The notes below the pieces were generated by a model. The model was given only the letters and a program-made list of their open reading frames with translations. It ran no database searches and was not told the origin of the DNA. Positions 17,703 to 26,764 of a stretch of 64,000 nt of DNA are shown here, one piece after another (position 1 is the stretch's first letter; the number at the start of each line of letters is the position of its first letter). Source of the stretch: JAUXEH01 sp965533275 (GTDB lineage: Bacteria; Acidobacteriota; Aminicenantia; Aminicenantales; Aminicenantaceae); assembly GCA_965533275.1 (NCBI GenBank), contig CBESWG010000016.1:1-64000 (forward strand). The letters run 5' to 3'. Made by a program: the position numbers and the translations under genes.

Positions 17703-20366
17703 ATGTCGGATACCAAGACTTTTGCAGACGATAGTCGGGACCCGTCTGCCAGCTCTCTCTTTGCAGGAAGGTATCAAATTCTGGATGAGCTGGGGAAAGG
17801 CGGGATGGGAGTCGTATACCGGGCCGAAGACACGCGCTTGAAACGCCTGGTCGCGCTCAAATTTCTTCCTCAGGAGCTGACACGGAACGAAGAGGCCAAA
17901 AAGCGCTTCATGAGCGAGGCCCAGGCTGCGGCCGCGCTGGATCATCCCAACATCTGCACGGTCCACGAGATCGACGAGTCAGAGGGCAAGACATACATCT
18001 CCATGGCCTATGTCAAAGGCCAGAGCCTGAAGGAAAGAATATCCTCGGGACCTCTTCGACTGGAAGAATCCCTCCGGATCGCCCTCCAGATAGCAGGCGG
18101 CCTCCAAGAGGCACACAGCAAGGGCATTGTCCACAGGGACATCAAACCGGCCAATATCATGCTCACAGGGGACGGCCAGGTCAAGGTGATGGATTTCGGG
18201 ATCGCTAAACGGGACTCGGGAGAGGACCTTACTATGCCGTCTACGATCCTTGGGACGGTGGCCTACATGTCCCCTGAACAAGCCAGGGGAAGAGAGGTCG
18301 ATCTTCGCACGGACATCTGGTCATTCGGAGTCGTATTCTATGAGATGCTGTGCGGAAGATCCCCCTTCAAAGGGGGGAATGAGCAGGGCACGATCTATTC
18401 CATCCTGAATGAAGAGCCTGATCCGATTTTGGAAACGCATTCCCCAATCCCCGCAACCGCCGAGAACGTGGCTAAGAGATGCCTGAGAAAAGATCCCGCC
18501 GATCGGTATCAGACCGCGGAAGAGCTCATCGGAGATCTCAGGCTGCTGGCAGAAGAATCTGGCCTGGAGGGAATCTCAGCTGCAACCATTCCAGCAGCAG
18601 TGCAGGCCAAGAAATACAGTGTGGTCAGGACGGCTGCAATAGTGACCGCAGCCATTCTACTGGTCGCGGCCCTAGCGTATGTCCTCTTTTTCTCTGGCAC
18701 AGAGCAGATACCGCATGATAAGCCCAGGCTGGTGGTCCTGCCGTTCGAGAACCTCGGATCGGCCGAGGACGCATATTTCGCCGACGGGATGACCGAAGAG
18801 ATCACGAGCCGGCTGGCCAAGATCAGCGCCCTGGGAGTCATCTCGCGGACGAGTGCGGTCCTCTATGCCGGCACAGAAAAGAGCGCTCAACAGATCAGAG
18901 AAGAGCTGAATGTCGATTTTGTATTGAGCGGAACCATACGCTGGGCATCCACGCCTGAAGGATTGGGGCGTGTCAAAATAACGCCGGAACTCGTTCAGAC
19001 ATCTGATGATACTTTCGTGTGGACCGACAGCTTCGACCGCGTGTTCGACGATGTTTTCGAGATCCAGGCCGACATCGCCCAAGAGGTCGCAGATGCGCTC
19101 GGAATCAAACTCCTGGATTCCGAGCAGGATGCCGTTGTCACTCGTCCCACAGAAAACATCGAGGCTTATCAGGCCTTTCTCCGCGGCCGCTACCTGGCAG
19201 GACGCCCGCACTACACCGAGGATGTCTGGGCTCAGGCGATCCAGAGCTTTCAGCAGGCCGTAGCACTTGATTCAGAGTTTGGCCTCGCCTATGCAGAGCT
19301 GGCCAAGGCCCACGCCCGCCTCTATTTCATGCGGACAGACCTTTCCGAGGATCCCCTGCGCCTGGCTCGGGACGCAGCTGACAAGGCTATGGAGTTGGCT
19401 CCGGACTCCCCAGAGGTCCGGTTGGCCCTCAGCTACTACTTTCTCTGGGGTCAAAGAGACAACCAAAAAGCTCTGCAAGAACTGGAGGCAGCGGCAGAGT
19501 CTATGCCTGACAATTCCGAGATCTTGACCGCTCAAGCCACCATATTCGAGGTCCTGGGGAAATTCGAGGAGGGCATTACACTCCTGAAGAAAGCTATTGA
19601 ACTCAGCCCGCTCGACGTCACCAGCCATATCTACCTGGCCGGATTCTACTGGGTCACCAGACAATATGCCAAGGGGATCGAGACCAGCAGCCGTGCCATC
19701 GAACTGGGACCCGAAGAGGCCTGGACATACCTGTACAAGATCTTCAATTATTGGTCCGAAAGTGGAGCAACCCCGGAATCACGGGCTGTGGCCGAGGCCA
19801 TGCCTCAGGATTCCGATTGGGCTTTGTATACCTGGTACTGGCAGGAGGTGGGGGAGGGGAAATACCAGGCAGCGCGTGATCGGCTTGATGCGGCCCCTTC
19901 CAATGATTGGATCCGGTTGAAGACCTGGTCCAGGCCAAAGGCCATGTTTAAGGCGTTTATATACGATTACCTCAACGAACCGCAAAAGGCCCTCAAGGCC
20001 TATGCAAAGTCAAAAGGCATGTTGGAAGAGGAAGTGTTGATCCAGCCCAATGATCCGCGAGCGCACAGCTCCCTAGGAATCGCATGCGCGGCCCTAGGCC
20101 TCAAAGAGGAAGCCGTACGCCACGGGAAAAGGGCCGTCGATCTGCTTCCCTATTCCGAGAACGCATTCTACGGCGTCTGCTATATCCAGGACCTGGCACT
20201 GATCTATCTGCTCATCGGAGACTATGATTCTGCCTTGGACCAGGTCGAATTCCTGCTCTCAGTTCACTCCTGGATCTCAATCCCCTTCCTCGAAAATAAT
20301 CCGTACTGGCGGCGCCTCCAAGGCCATCCCCGCTACCAGGAACTGAAGAAACAGGGAACCAGTTGA
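17703..20366 (+). CDS. Ser/Thr protein kinase with TolB-like and TPR domains
   Basis: An 887-residue membrane kinase. The kinase domain starts with YQILDELGKGGMGVVYRA, followed by VALKFL, HRDIKPANI, DFGIAK and GTVAYMSPEQARG. A TM helix (TAAIVTAAILLVAALAYVLF) near residue 310 leads to a TolB/FlgO-like domain (LVVLPFENLGSAEDAYFADG) and then TPR-like helices. A TTG start 54 bases earlier is rejected because it lies inside the -35 box; GAGGGG precedes the ATG used. It lacks the zinc ribbon of its divergent neighbour. The shared architecture suggests a paralogous signalling pair with the TPR regions outside the membrane. Confidence 0.92.
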   Translation: MSDTKTFADDSRDPSASSLFAGRYQILDELGKGGMGVVYRAEDTRLKRLVALKFLPQELTRNEEAKKRFMSEAQAAAALDHPNICTVHEIDESEGKTYISMAYVKGQSLKERISSGPLRLEESLRIALQIAGGLQEAHSKGIVHRDIKPANIMLTGDGQVKVMDFGIAKRDSGEDLTMPSTILGTVAYMSPEQARGREVDLRTDIWSFGVVFYEMLCGRSPFKGGNEQGTIYSILNEEPDPILETHSPIPATAENVAKRCLRKDPADRYQTAEELIGDLRLLAEESGLEGISAATIPAAVQAKKYSVVRTAAIVTAAILLVAALAYVLFFSGTEQIPHDKPRLVVLPFENLGSAEDAYFADGMTEEITSRLAKISALGVISRTSAVLYAGTEKSAQQIREELNVDFVLSGTIRWASTPEGLGRVKITPELVQTSDDTFVWTDSFDRVFDDVFEIQADIAQEVADALGIKLLDSEQDAVVTRPTENIEAYQAFLRGRYLAGRPHYTEDVWAQAIQSFQQAVALDSEFGLAYAELAKAHARLYFMRTDLSEDPLRLARDAADKAMELAPDSPEVRLALSYYFLWGQRDNQKALQELEAAAESMPDNSEILTAQATIFEVLGKFEEGITLLKKAIELSPLDVTSHIYLAGFYWVTRQYAKGIETSSRAIELGPEEAWTYLYKIFNYWSESGATPESRAVAEAMPQDSDWALYTWYWQEVGEGKYQAARDRLDAAPSNDWIRLKTWSRPKAMFKAFIYDYLNEPQKALKAYAKSKGMLEEEVLIQPNDPRAHSSLGIACAALGLKEEAVRHGKRAVDLLPYSENAFYGVCYIQDLALIYLLIGDYDSALDQVEFLLSVHSWISIPFLENNPYWRRLQGHPRYQELKKQGTS

Positions 20367-20418
20367 TGACTTTCAAGCTCCGCCGATTTTCTTAATAGCT
20401 CATAGGTCTTGTGTTTCA

Positions 20419-21099
20419 TTACCAGATCCCCGGAAAAATCCGATACCTGGTCTTTTGTGCATATTCGGGGTAGCCCTCGAGCTCATTGTGCAGGATCTTG
20501 TCCTCAAAGACGGTGCGGATGATCAGGGACACGATCAGAAAGAAAGCCGGGATCAATCCATACAGGGAACCCAAGGCCAAAGGGATGGCAAAAAACATGA
20601 CGAAGACGCTCACATACATCGGGTGTCGAACATATTTATAGGGACCCGTCGTGATCACGCGATGCCCTTTGTCTTTCTGGATCTCCACAACTCTCGACAG
20701 GAAGGTGTTCTCCCGCATCACCCGGAAAAACAAAAGGAGAGACAGGATTAATGCAGCGAAGCCGACCAATTTAATTTGGATCGGAACAGCTGTCAATTTA
20801 TGGCGGACAACCTCCCATCCCGGGATCATCAGCAGTGCAAGAAAGAACGGCATCATGCTCAGCTGGAGGGCCTTGTCCCAGCTCCTGACAGTATTCTTCA
20901 TGACGTCCATCCGGTCTTTGAGAAGCGCTGGATCGTTCTTCCTCAACCAGAGGCCGATGCCTATCGAGAAGCCGAACTGGAGGATGAGGTAGGCCCAGGC
21001 TTCAGGCCAGCGGATCGTTCCTGCCGAGACAAATAAAAAGCCAGCGATAAAAACAAATCCAAGGATCAACCTGATGACAAATCTTGTGTCTTGGCTCAT
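20419..21099 (-). CDS. Isoprenylcysteine carboxyl methyltransferase-like membrane protein
   Basis: A 226-residue integral membrane protein with about five TM helices. The C-terminal half carries the ICMT/PEMT signature: GPYKYVRHPMYVSVF, then RTVFEDKILHNELEGYPEYA and a final RYRIFPGIW. These enzymes use S-adenosylmethionine to methylate a carboxyl or amine at the membrane. Bacterial members have mostly unknown substrates. There is no Shine-Dalgarno sequence; a promoter -10 box ends 10 bases before the ATG, so the transcript is almost leaderless. Its 3' end converges with the kinase gene. Confidence 0.87.
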   Translation of the reverse strand: MSQDTRFVIRLILGFVFIAGFLFVSAGTIRWPEAWAYLILQFGFSIGIGLWLRKNDPALLKDRMDVMKNTVRSWDKALQLSMMPFFLALLMIPGWEVVRHKLTAVPIQIKLVGFAALILSLLLFFRVMRENTFLSRVVEIQKDKGHRVITTGPYKYVRHPMYVSVFVMFFAIPLALGSLYGLIPAFFLIVSLIIRTVFEDKILHNELEGYPEYAQKTRYRIFPGIW

Positions 21100-21109
21100 A
21101 GCAGAACCA

Positions 21110-21139
21110 AGGATATTAATTCTCAGGCGAGCCTGTCAA
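21110..21139 (-). promoter_or_regulatory. Repeated promoter element, copy D (near-leaderless)
   Basis: Minus strand: TTGACA (21139-21134), an 18-base spacer starting GGCTCGCC and containing GAGAATT, then TATCCT (21115-21110). Predicted initiation is 3-5 bases before the ATG of the methyltransferase-like gene. Confidence 0.6.
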
Positions 21140-21155
21140 ACAGTTATAAAGATTC

Positions 21156-23771
21156 TTACTCGTAGCGCAGGGATTCGACTGGATCGGACGTGGCAGCCTT
21201 GAGCGACTGCCAGCCTATGGTCAGCAGTGCTATGGCCAGAGCAATGGCGGCGGAGAGGACGAACGTCCCGATCCCCAGGTCAATCCGATAGACGAAATTG
21301 GCCAGCCATCTATTCATCCAGATGAAGGCCAAGGGCCATGCGATCAGATTGGCCAGCAGGATGGCCGAAGTGAACTCCCGGGAAAGCAGCATCAGGATCT
21401 GGGAGATCGAAGCCCCCAGCACTTTTCGGATCCCGATCTCCTTGGTCCTCTTTTCCGCCACGAAGGAGGCCAGACCGAACAGCCCCAGGCAGACGATCAA
21501 GACGGAAAATCCAGCGGCATAGAAAAAGACCTTTTCAAAGATCTTATCGCGGCTGTACATTCTCCGGATCTCCTCATCCAGGAAAGAATACTCGAAGGGA
21601 AAACCAGGCGCGAATTGTTTCCAAACCTCCCGGGCATGAGCAATCAAACCGGAAAGATCCTCACCTGAGTAGCGGATCCCTCCGTAGGTTATCCAATCCT
21701 CGTTGAAACTGATCATGGTCGGATTGATGGCCTCATGCAGCGACCGGCAGTGAAAATCTTTTACCACTCCGATGATCTCGATGTCCTCAACGGGAATCGC
21801 TGTCCGATTGCCCCGCGCGACGTAGGGCAGGATCGTTCCGACTGGGGACTCAAGGCCGAATTCACGGACGGCGGTCTCATTGATGACGACCGCCCGCAGA
21901 CGGTCGCCCGGCCTCTTCGGGTCGAGATACCGCCCCTCCAGGAGCTGGAGACCGTAGACCGCAGCAAAATCGGGATCCGCACTGTAATGTGTGAAACTGA
22001 TGAATTCCTCGCCTACCTTGAAGGATTCATTATTCATGGGGAATCCCGGATATCCCTGGGAAAAAGACACTTCGAGAACATCCGGATGTCGGAGGAGTTC
22101 GGCCTTGACGACCTCGCGCTGCTCCCTGAAACCCGCCAGTCTCGGCTGGGGGAAGACGATCACGTTCTCGGTACTGAAACCGAGGTCCTTGTTCTTCGTG
22201 AACCGGATCTGATTTGTCACGGTCAGTGTTCCGACAAGCAGGACGACGGCGACCGAAAATTGAAACACGATCAGGGCCTTGCGGAAAAGAGCTCCCTTTT
22301 TACCCCGGGTTATTTCTCCCTTTATATTGACCAGCGGAGGGAAGGCGGACAAATAGAAAGCCGGATAGAGGCCGGATAAAAGCCCGATGGCGCAGGCCCC
22401 TCCCAGCAGACACAAGAGAGTCAAGGGATTGAGCAGATCCTTCAGTGTCAGGCTCAGGTCAAACACCCGGTTCAGCAGAGGTAGGGAGATCGCGGCAGAT
22501 CCGACTGCAGCTCCCAGAGCTGCCAGGGCCATAAACAGGGACTCCCCCAGCAGCTGCCGGACCAGGCTCCTGCGCATAACCCCGATCACCTTCTTGATCC
22601 CGATCTCTCCGGCTCGGAGGGAGGCCCGTGCGGTGCTGAGATTGATGAAGTTGATCCCGGCGATCAGGGAAATCAGGGAGGCGATCGTGGCCAATATCCA
22701 GATCAACATCTTGCTGCCGCGATTTCCCCAGTAGTGGATATCAGAAAGATAGATGTTCTTGACCGGATAGAGGGAAAACTCATCTCTTTCCCTGCCGACC
22801 CGCTTGAAAACGGCGGCCATGTGGGAGTCGATCTTCCGGTTCACGGTTTCAAGGTCGTGCTCCTCTGGAAGCAGCACATAGGTCGGCTCGCTGTTGTATT
22901 CATAGTCACGGTCGGTGTCGGGGCCGGAGATGGAACGGAGCGTCAGAAGGGAGGCGAAAACATCCAGATCCAAATGAGAGTTCTTGGGCTTCTGCACGAC
23001 ACCGGTTACGGTTAGATCATATTTGTTATTGAGCGTGACAATTTTCCCAACCGCGTTCTCCCTTCCAAACAGGCTGTCCGCGACACCTTCGGTCAGGACA
23101 ACGCTGTAAGGATCAGCCAGGACTGTCTTTGGATCGCCGGCTTTGAATCGGTAGGTGAACACTTCGAACATCCCGGGATCCACCCAGGCGTATCCCATGT
23201 CCTTGATCATGATATTCTTGTCCGACTCTTCTCCCACTCCCCTGTAAAGGAGGGCATAGTCGAGTCGCAGGCTGACACGTGTATACTTTTCGATCTCAGG
23301 AATGTTTTCGGAAAGCTCCAGGGCCGCGGCGGAGATGATGTACTGCTGCCCGCCCTCTCCCCCCATCATGACGGTATACATGCGGTCCAGGTGCTCGTTG
23401 CTGCGATCGAAGTTCAGCTCGTTCTTTACGAATAGGGCTATGCAGATGACAACGGTGAAACTCATTGCCAATCCAAAGATATTGATGAAGGAATAGCTCT
23501 TGTGCCGCCTGAGATTGCGGAGCATGATTTTCATCTGGTGTTTGAACATGATCAATCCCCCTGTGATCTGATGGACCGCGTAAGAGCAGGAGGCGGACAA
23601 CACCTGCTGCCAATACCAGGCTTTTGCGGCCAAAATGCCTCTTTTCTTGGCCAAGTTGCGGAAATCTTCCTCGAGATCGCAGACCGTGGTCTCGAAACCG
23701 TCATCAGGAAACATGCGCCGGAATATTCTTGCGGCGCTCCCTGGTGGCTTGAACTCTGCCTGCCGTTTCAC
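21156..23771 (-). CDS. MacB/FtsX-type ABC permease with N-terminal prefix domain
   Basis: An 871-residue paralogue of the permease at 3580. It has a soluble prefix (about residues 1-70), a first TM segment (NIFGLAMSFTVVICIALFV), a MacB-like periplasmic domain (LTEGVADSLFGRENAVGK), FtsX helices, a second periplasmic domain, and a terminal FtsX unit with RTKEIGIRKVLGASISQI. The other turn, SLRAGEIGIKKVIGV, is also present. Its ATG lies 3 bases after the PadR stop, so the pair is one operon. No ATPase is encoded nearby. Substrate unknown. Confidence 0.88.
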   Translation of the reverse strand: MKRQAEFKPPGSAARIFRRMFPDDGFETTVCDLEEDFRNLAKKRGILAAKAWYWQQVLSASCSYAVHQITGGLIMFKHQMKIMLRNLRRHKSYSFINIFGLAMSFTVVICIALFVKNELNFDRSNEHLDRMYTVMMGGEGGQQYIISAAALELSENIPEIEKYTRVSLRLDYALLYRGVGEESDKNIMIKDMGYAWVDPGMFEVFTYRFKAGDPKTVLADPYSVVLTEGVADSLFGRENAVGKIVTLNNKYDLTVTGVVQKPKNSHLDLDVFASLLTLRSISGPDTDRDYEYNSEPTYVLLPEEHDLETVNRKIDSHMAAVFKRVGRERDEFSLYPVKNIYLSDIHYWGNRGSKMLIWILATIASLISLIAGINFINLSTARASLRAGEIGIKKVIGVMRRSLVRQLLGESLFMALAALGAAVGSAAISLPLLNRVFDLSLTLKDLLNPLTLLCLLGGACAIGLLSGLYPAFYLSAFPPLVNIKGEITRGKKGALFRKALIVFQFSVAVVLLVGTLTVTNQIRFTKNKDLGFSTENVIVFPQPRLAGFREQREVVKAELLRHPDVLEVSFSQGYPGFPMNNESFKVGEEFISFTHYSADPDFAAVYGLQLLEGRYLDPKRPGDRLRAVVINETAVREFGLESPVGTILPYVARGNRTAIPVEDIEIIGVVKDFHCRSLHEAINPTMISFNEDWITYGGIRYSGEDLSGLIAHAREVWKQFAPGFPFEYSFLDEEIRRMYSRDKIFEKVFFYAAGFSVLIVCLGLFGLASFVAEKRTKEIGIRKVLGASISQILMLLSREFTSAILLANLIAWPLAFIWMNRWLANFVYRIDLGIGTFVLSAAIALAIALLTIGWQSLKAATSDPVESLRYE

Positions 23772-23774
23772 AGT

Positions 23775-24095
23775 CTAGACTCCGTCCGACTCTGAGACCG
23801 CATCCCACATTATCTGTTCCAATCTTTTAATAGCCTTCAACGCCTTGTGTCCCGCAGGTGTAAGGGCATAGATGCGCTTGCTGCGGCCCCCGCGTTCCGG
23901 CAGTGGCTCTGTGAGAGAGGATCTCATGTATCCCTTCTTAACGAGCTGCTCCAGAGAGATGAAGAGGGCCCCATAGGACCAGGTCTTGCCCGTGACCTTA
24001 TTCAGCCTCTTGCGGATCGTCACCGAGTAGGCGTCTTCCTTCAGGAAAATCACTGCCAGCAGGATGAATTCTTCCGTCCTTGAGAGGAGCTTCAT
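23775..24095 (-). CDS. PadR-family transcriptional regulator
   Basis: A 106-residue winged-helix protein. The PadR pattern is clear: EEFILLAVIFLKEDAYSVTI, WSYGALFISLEQLVKKGYM, then GGRSKRIYALTPAGHKAL. It has an AAGGAAGGG ribosome site. Its gene immediately precedes the prefix permease on the same strand, reproducing the module at 3245-6153. It probably represses its own operon. The promoter region, shared with the divergent proline-racemase-like gene, holds AT-rich sequence around 24150-24165 that could include an operator. Confidence 0.92.
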   Translation of the reverse strand: MKLLSRTEEFILLAVIFLKEDAYSVTIRKRLNKVTGKTWSYGALFISLEQLVKKGYMRSSLTEPLPERGGRSKRIYALTPAGHKALKAIKRLEQIMWDAVSESDGV

Positions 24096-24189
24096 GATCC
24101 CTTCCTTAAAGATCTGGGCCTATTTATTTCTTTTTTTAGGACATATCGCATATATAGTAGTACGCACCAAATCCAAAAAGGTTGCCGAT

Positions 24190-24218
24190 TTGACAGCGTT
24201 TTAGAATCAGTATTAAAT
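24190..24218 (+). promoter_or_regulatory. Promoter of the radical SAM/UbiA operon
   Basis: TTGACA (24190-24195), exactly 17 bases, then TTAAAT (24213-24218). It lies 40 bases upstream of the proline-racemase-like ATG and is the only clear promoter before 32298 on this strand. Confidence 0.6.
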
Positions 24219-24257
24219 AATCGTCATCCGTAGGGAATTTTGGAGGAGTCCTGAGCA

Positions 24258-25292
24258 ATGAGCACATCCCGAGTGATCCATACCATCAGCTGCCATGCCG
24301 AGGGCGAGGTCGGAGACGTCATCGTTGAGGGGGTGGCCCCGCCCCCAGGCGATACTTTATGGGAACAATCCCGCTGGATCGCGGAAGACAACACCCTCCG
24401 CAATTTCATGTTGAACGAGCCCCGCGGAGGAGTTTTTCGGCATGTGAATCTCCTGGTCCCTCCCAAGCATCCCTCGGCTCAGATGGGTTTTATCATCATG
24501 GAACCCGAGGACACGCCGCCCATGTCCGGTTCCAACAGCCTGTGTGTATCCACGGTGCTGCTCGAGACGGGCATCCTCCCCATGCAGGAGCCGGAGACGA
24601 GGCTGATCCTGGAGGCGCCAGGCGGACTGATCCAAGCCGTGGCATCCTGTCGAGACGGCAAGGTGGAGCGCGTGACGATCCACAATGTACCGTCGTTCGT
24701 CGATAGAATGGGCGCAATTCTGGAGGTCGAGGGATTTGGAACCTTGACCGTCGATACCGCCTATGGTGGGGACAGCTTCGTGATTATGGAGGCCGATGCC
24801 CTGGGATTCGCCTTTTCTCCAGATGAAGCCCGCGATATGGCCGAATTGGGCATCAAGATCACCAAGGCAGCCACAGACCAACTGGGATTCAACCATCCTG
24901 AAAATCCGGATTGGCAGCATATCTCTTTCTGCCAGATGACCGCCCCCTTGATCGAGGAGGACGGGATCCTGGTGGGACGCAACGCCGTGGCGATCCGGCC
25001 GGGCAAGCTGGATCGATCACCCACGGGCACGGGATGCTCTGCGCGCCTGGCCGTGTTGAAGGAAAAGGGAGTATTGTCCATCGGGGATCAGTACATCGGT
25101 GAATCAATCATCGGATCACGATTCCTATGCCGTCTGGAATCAGAAACCCGTGTCGGCGATAAGAATGCCGTCATCCCCAGCATATCCGGGCGCGCATGGA
25201 TAACGGGGACCCATCAGCACACACTGGATCCCAGAGATCCCTGGCCCGAAGGCTACAAGGTGGCCGACACCTGGCCGACAATGGAAGGATAA
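24258..25292 (+). CDS. Proline racemase superfamily protein (hydroxyproline dehydratase-like)
   Basis: A 344-residue cytoplasmic enzyme of the proline racemase fold. Racemases use two catalytic cysteines; here the first position reads MSGSNSLC (Ser90) and the second DRSPTGTGC (Thr256). I recall a proteobacterial subfamily with this Ser/Thr pair annotated as trans-3-hydroxy-L-proline dehydratase-like, so dehydration rather than racemisation is likelier. The C-terminal text ISGRAWITGTHQHTLDP matches that subfamily. It is the first gene of a tightly packed operon; the Nudix gene follows after 3 bases. The actual substrate in this context is open. Confidence 0.85.
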   Translation: MSTSRVIHTISCHAEGEVGDVIVEGVAPPPGDTLWEQSRWIAEDNTLRNFMLNEPRGGVFRHVNLLVPPKHPSAQMGFIIMEPEDTPPMSGSNSLCVSTVLLETGILPMQEPETRLILEAPGGLIQAVASCRDGKVERVTIHNVPSFVDRMGAILEVEGFGTLTVDTAYGGDSFVIMEADALGFAFSPDEARDMAELGIKITKAATDQLGFNHPENPDWQHISFCQMTAPLIEEDGILVGRNAVAIRPGKLDRSPTGTGCSARLAVLKEKGVLSIGDQYIGESIIGSRFLCRLESETRVGDKNAVIPSISGRAWITGTHQHTLDPRDPWPEGYKVADTWPTMEG

Positions 25293-25295
25293 GGC

Positions 25296-25859
25296 ATGGT
25301 CTTGGACGCTCCTTTGGAATATATCACGATCGTCGATGAAAACGGCAGCGTATTGGGAACTGAAATTAAAGAGAAATGTCACCAGGGAAAGGGAATCCTG
25401 CACAGTGCATTTCTGGTGATGATCTTTAATAAAAAAAATGAATTGATGCTGGCAAAGCGAAGTCAGCAAAAATTGCTGTGGCCTGATTATTGGGACGGCA
25501 CTGTCGCCAGCCACTATCACCCGGATGTCTCCCAAGAGGACCGGGTCAAACAAAGAATCCTCTATGAAGCAGGAGCACGCTGTGATCAGATCGAGTTTTT
25601 GTTCAAGTTCCGCTATCATGCGGAATACAAAGATATCGGTTCGGAAAACGAGATCTGTGATGTGTTTACAGCGAGAGGTATTCCTGATGGACACGTGTCA
25701 CCCAATGCGATGGAAATTTCAGAACATCGATTCCTCCACACCACCCAGATCGAAGACGAAATTAGGTCGAATTCCAAGAGCATTGCTCCCTGGTTTCTGA
25801 TCGCTTTTGATATGTACTCAGAGGCTCGGGCCCAGGATGGAACCAGCCAGAACAAATGA
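25296..25859 (+). CDS. IDI-like Nudix protein lacking the isomerase cysteine
   Basis: A 187-residue Nudix-fold protein close to type 1 isopentenyl-diphosphate isomerase. Metal-ligand regions are kept (CHQGKGILHSAF and ENEIC), and so is the FRYHAEYKD strand. The essential Cys of true isomerases (in E. coli within VCGHP) is Ala71 here (TVASHYHP). It may therefore be a hydrolase of the YfcD kind, or act on another diphosphate. It sits 3 bases after the racemase-like stop and overlaps the next gene by ATGA. A UbiA prenyltransferase downstream in the same operon makes an isoprenoid-related role attractive. Confidence 0.8.
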   Translation: MVLDAPLEYITIVDENGSVLGTEIKEKCHQGKGILHSAFLVMIFNKKNELMLAKRSQQKLLWPDYWDGTVASHYHPDVSQEDRVKQRILYEAGARCDQIEFLFKFRYHAEYKDIGSENEICDVFTARGIPDGHVSPNAMEISEHRFLHTTQIEDEIRSNSKSIAPWFLIAFDMYSEARAQDGTSQNK

Positions 25860-26764
25860 CGACACTCGCCTGGATGGAAGATTTGATATCAGGCCTGGTT
25901 CAAGAATCGCCTGAAAATCGTTTAGAAGATTTTGGAGGGCAGCCCATCTTTGATGCTCCTGTTTTGGGGATTGCCGATGGTGACGATCCCCTGTTCATAG
26001 AATATCGTGACATCGTATCCGGCCAACATATCCAGCCGAGGCCTTTTCTCGAACGTCATGCCCCTGAGGGCACAGATCTGACCCATGTAAATGTGGTTGT
26101 GTGGGCGCTGCCTTTTACACGGGAAATCCGCCGATCTAACCGGAAACGGAACCTGCCCTCACGGCTGTACTCCCTGGCCCGGAACAATGGGGGCGCTTTG
26201 ATCTACCGAATGAGTTCCCGACTGGCGGAGATCCTGCAAACTCGAGGCTACGCAGCAGCGTCGCCCACTCTAACCTCTGAGTATGATGTGTTCCGCACGC
26301 CGGATCTCACCTTCAGCTCTTCCTGGTCTGAGCGGCATGCGGCCTTCTGCGCCGGCCTCGGGCGTTTTGGTTTGAACGGAGCCTTGATCACTTCCCAGGG
26401 GATCAACGTCCGTCTGGGAAGTATCATCACGAACCTCCCCGTTGAATCCACCGCGGAGAGACATGCTGACTACCGTGCCCCCTGCCTCGAAGATGGGGGA
26501 GAAAGCTGCCGCTCCTGTGTGGACAACTGTCCCACAGGAGCCATTTCCCCGGAAGGCCTGGACAAACCCACGTGCAATTCTCTACGGAAGGAGATCCGCG
26601 ATAGATTCCTCGGACAATACAAGGAAGAGCTGCAGCTGATCCCCACCCCCATCTCGATCAACGGGCACATGCAGGACAGGTTCTCTTTGGGCTGCGCCCT
26701 CTGCCAGTGCGGTGTCCCCTGCGAAGACAGGGATCCCTTCGCGACTCCCACGGAGAAGACCTGA
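25856..26764 (+). CDS. QueG-like iron-sulfur protein
   Basis: A 302-residue protein resembling epoxyqueuosine reductase and the reductive-dehalogenase-type Fe-S proteins. The middle shows SERHAAFCAGLGRFGLNGAL and the C-terminus has two cluster motifs: CRSCVDNCPTGAI (with a later Cys in KPTC) and GCALCQCGVPC. These would bind two [4Fe-4S] clusters. QueG also uses a cobalamin; whether this one does cannot be judged. It overlaps the Nudix gene by 4 bases and abuts the next radical SAM gene. Placed among radical SAM enzymes, it could supply electrons or reduce an intermediate. Confidence 0.82.
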   Translation: MTTLAWMEDLISGLVQESPENRLEDFGGQPIFDAPVLGIADGDDPLFIEYRDIVSGQHIQPRPFLERHAPEGTDLTHVNVVVWALPFTREIRRSNRKRNLPSRLYSLARNNGGALIYRMSSRLAEILQTRGYAAASPTLTSEYDVFRTPDLTFSSSWSERHAAFCAGLGRFGLNGALITSQGINVRLGSIITNLPVESTAERHADYRAPCLEDGGESCRSCVDNCPTGAISPEGLDKPTCNSLRKEIRDRFLGQYKEELQLIPTPISINGHMQDRFSLGCALCQCGVPCEDRDPFATPTEKT

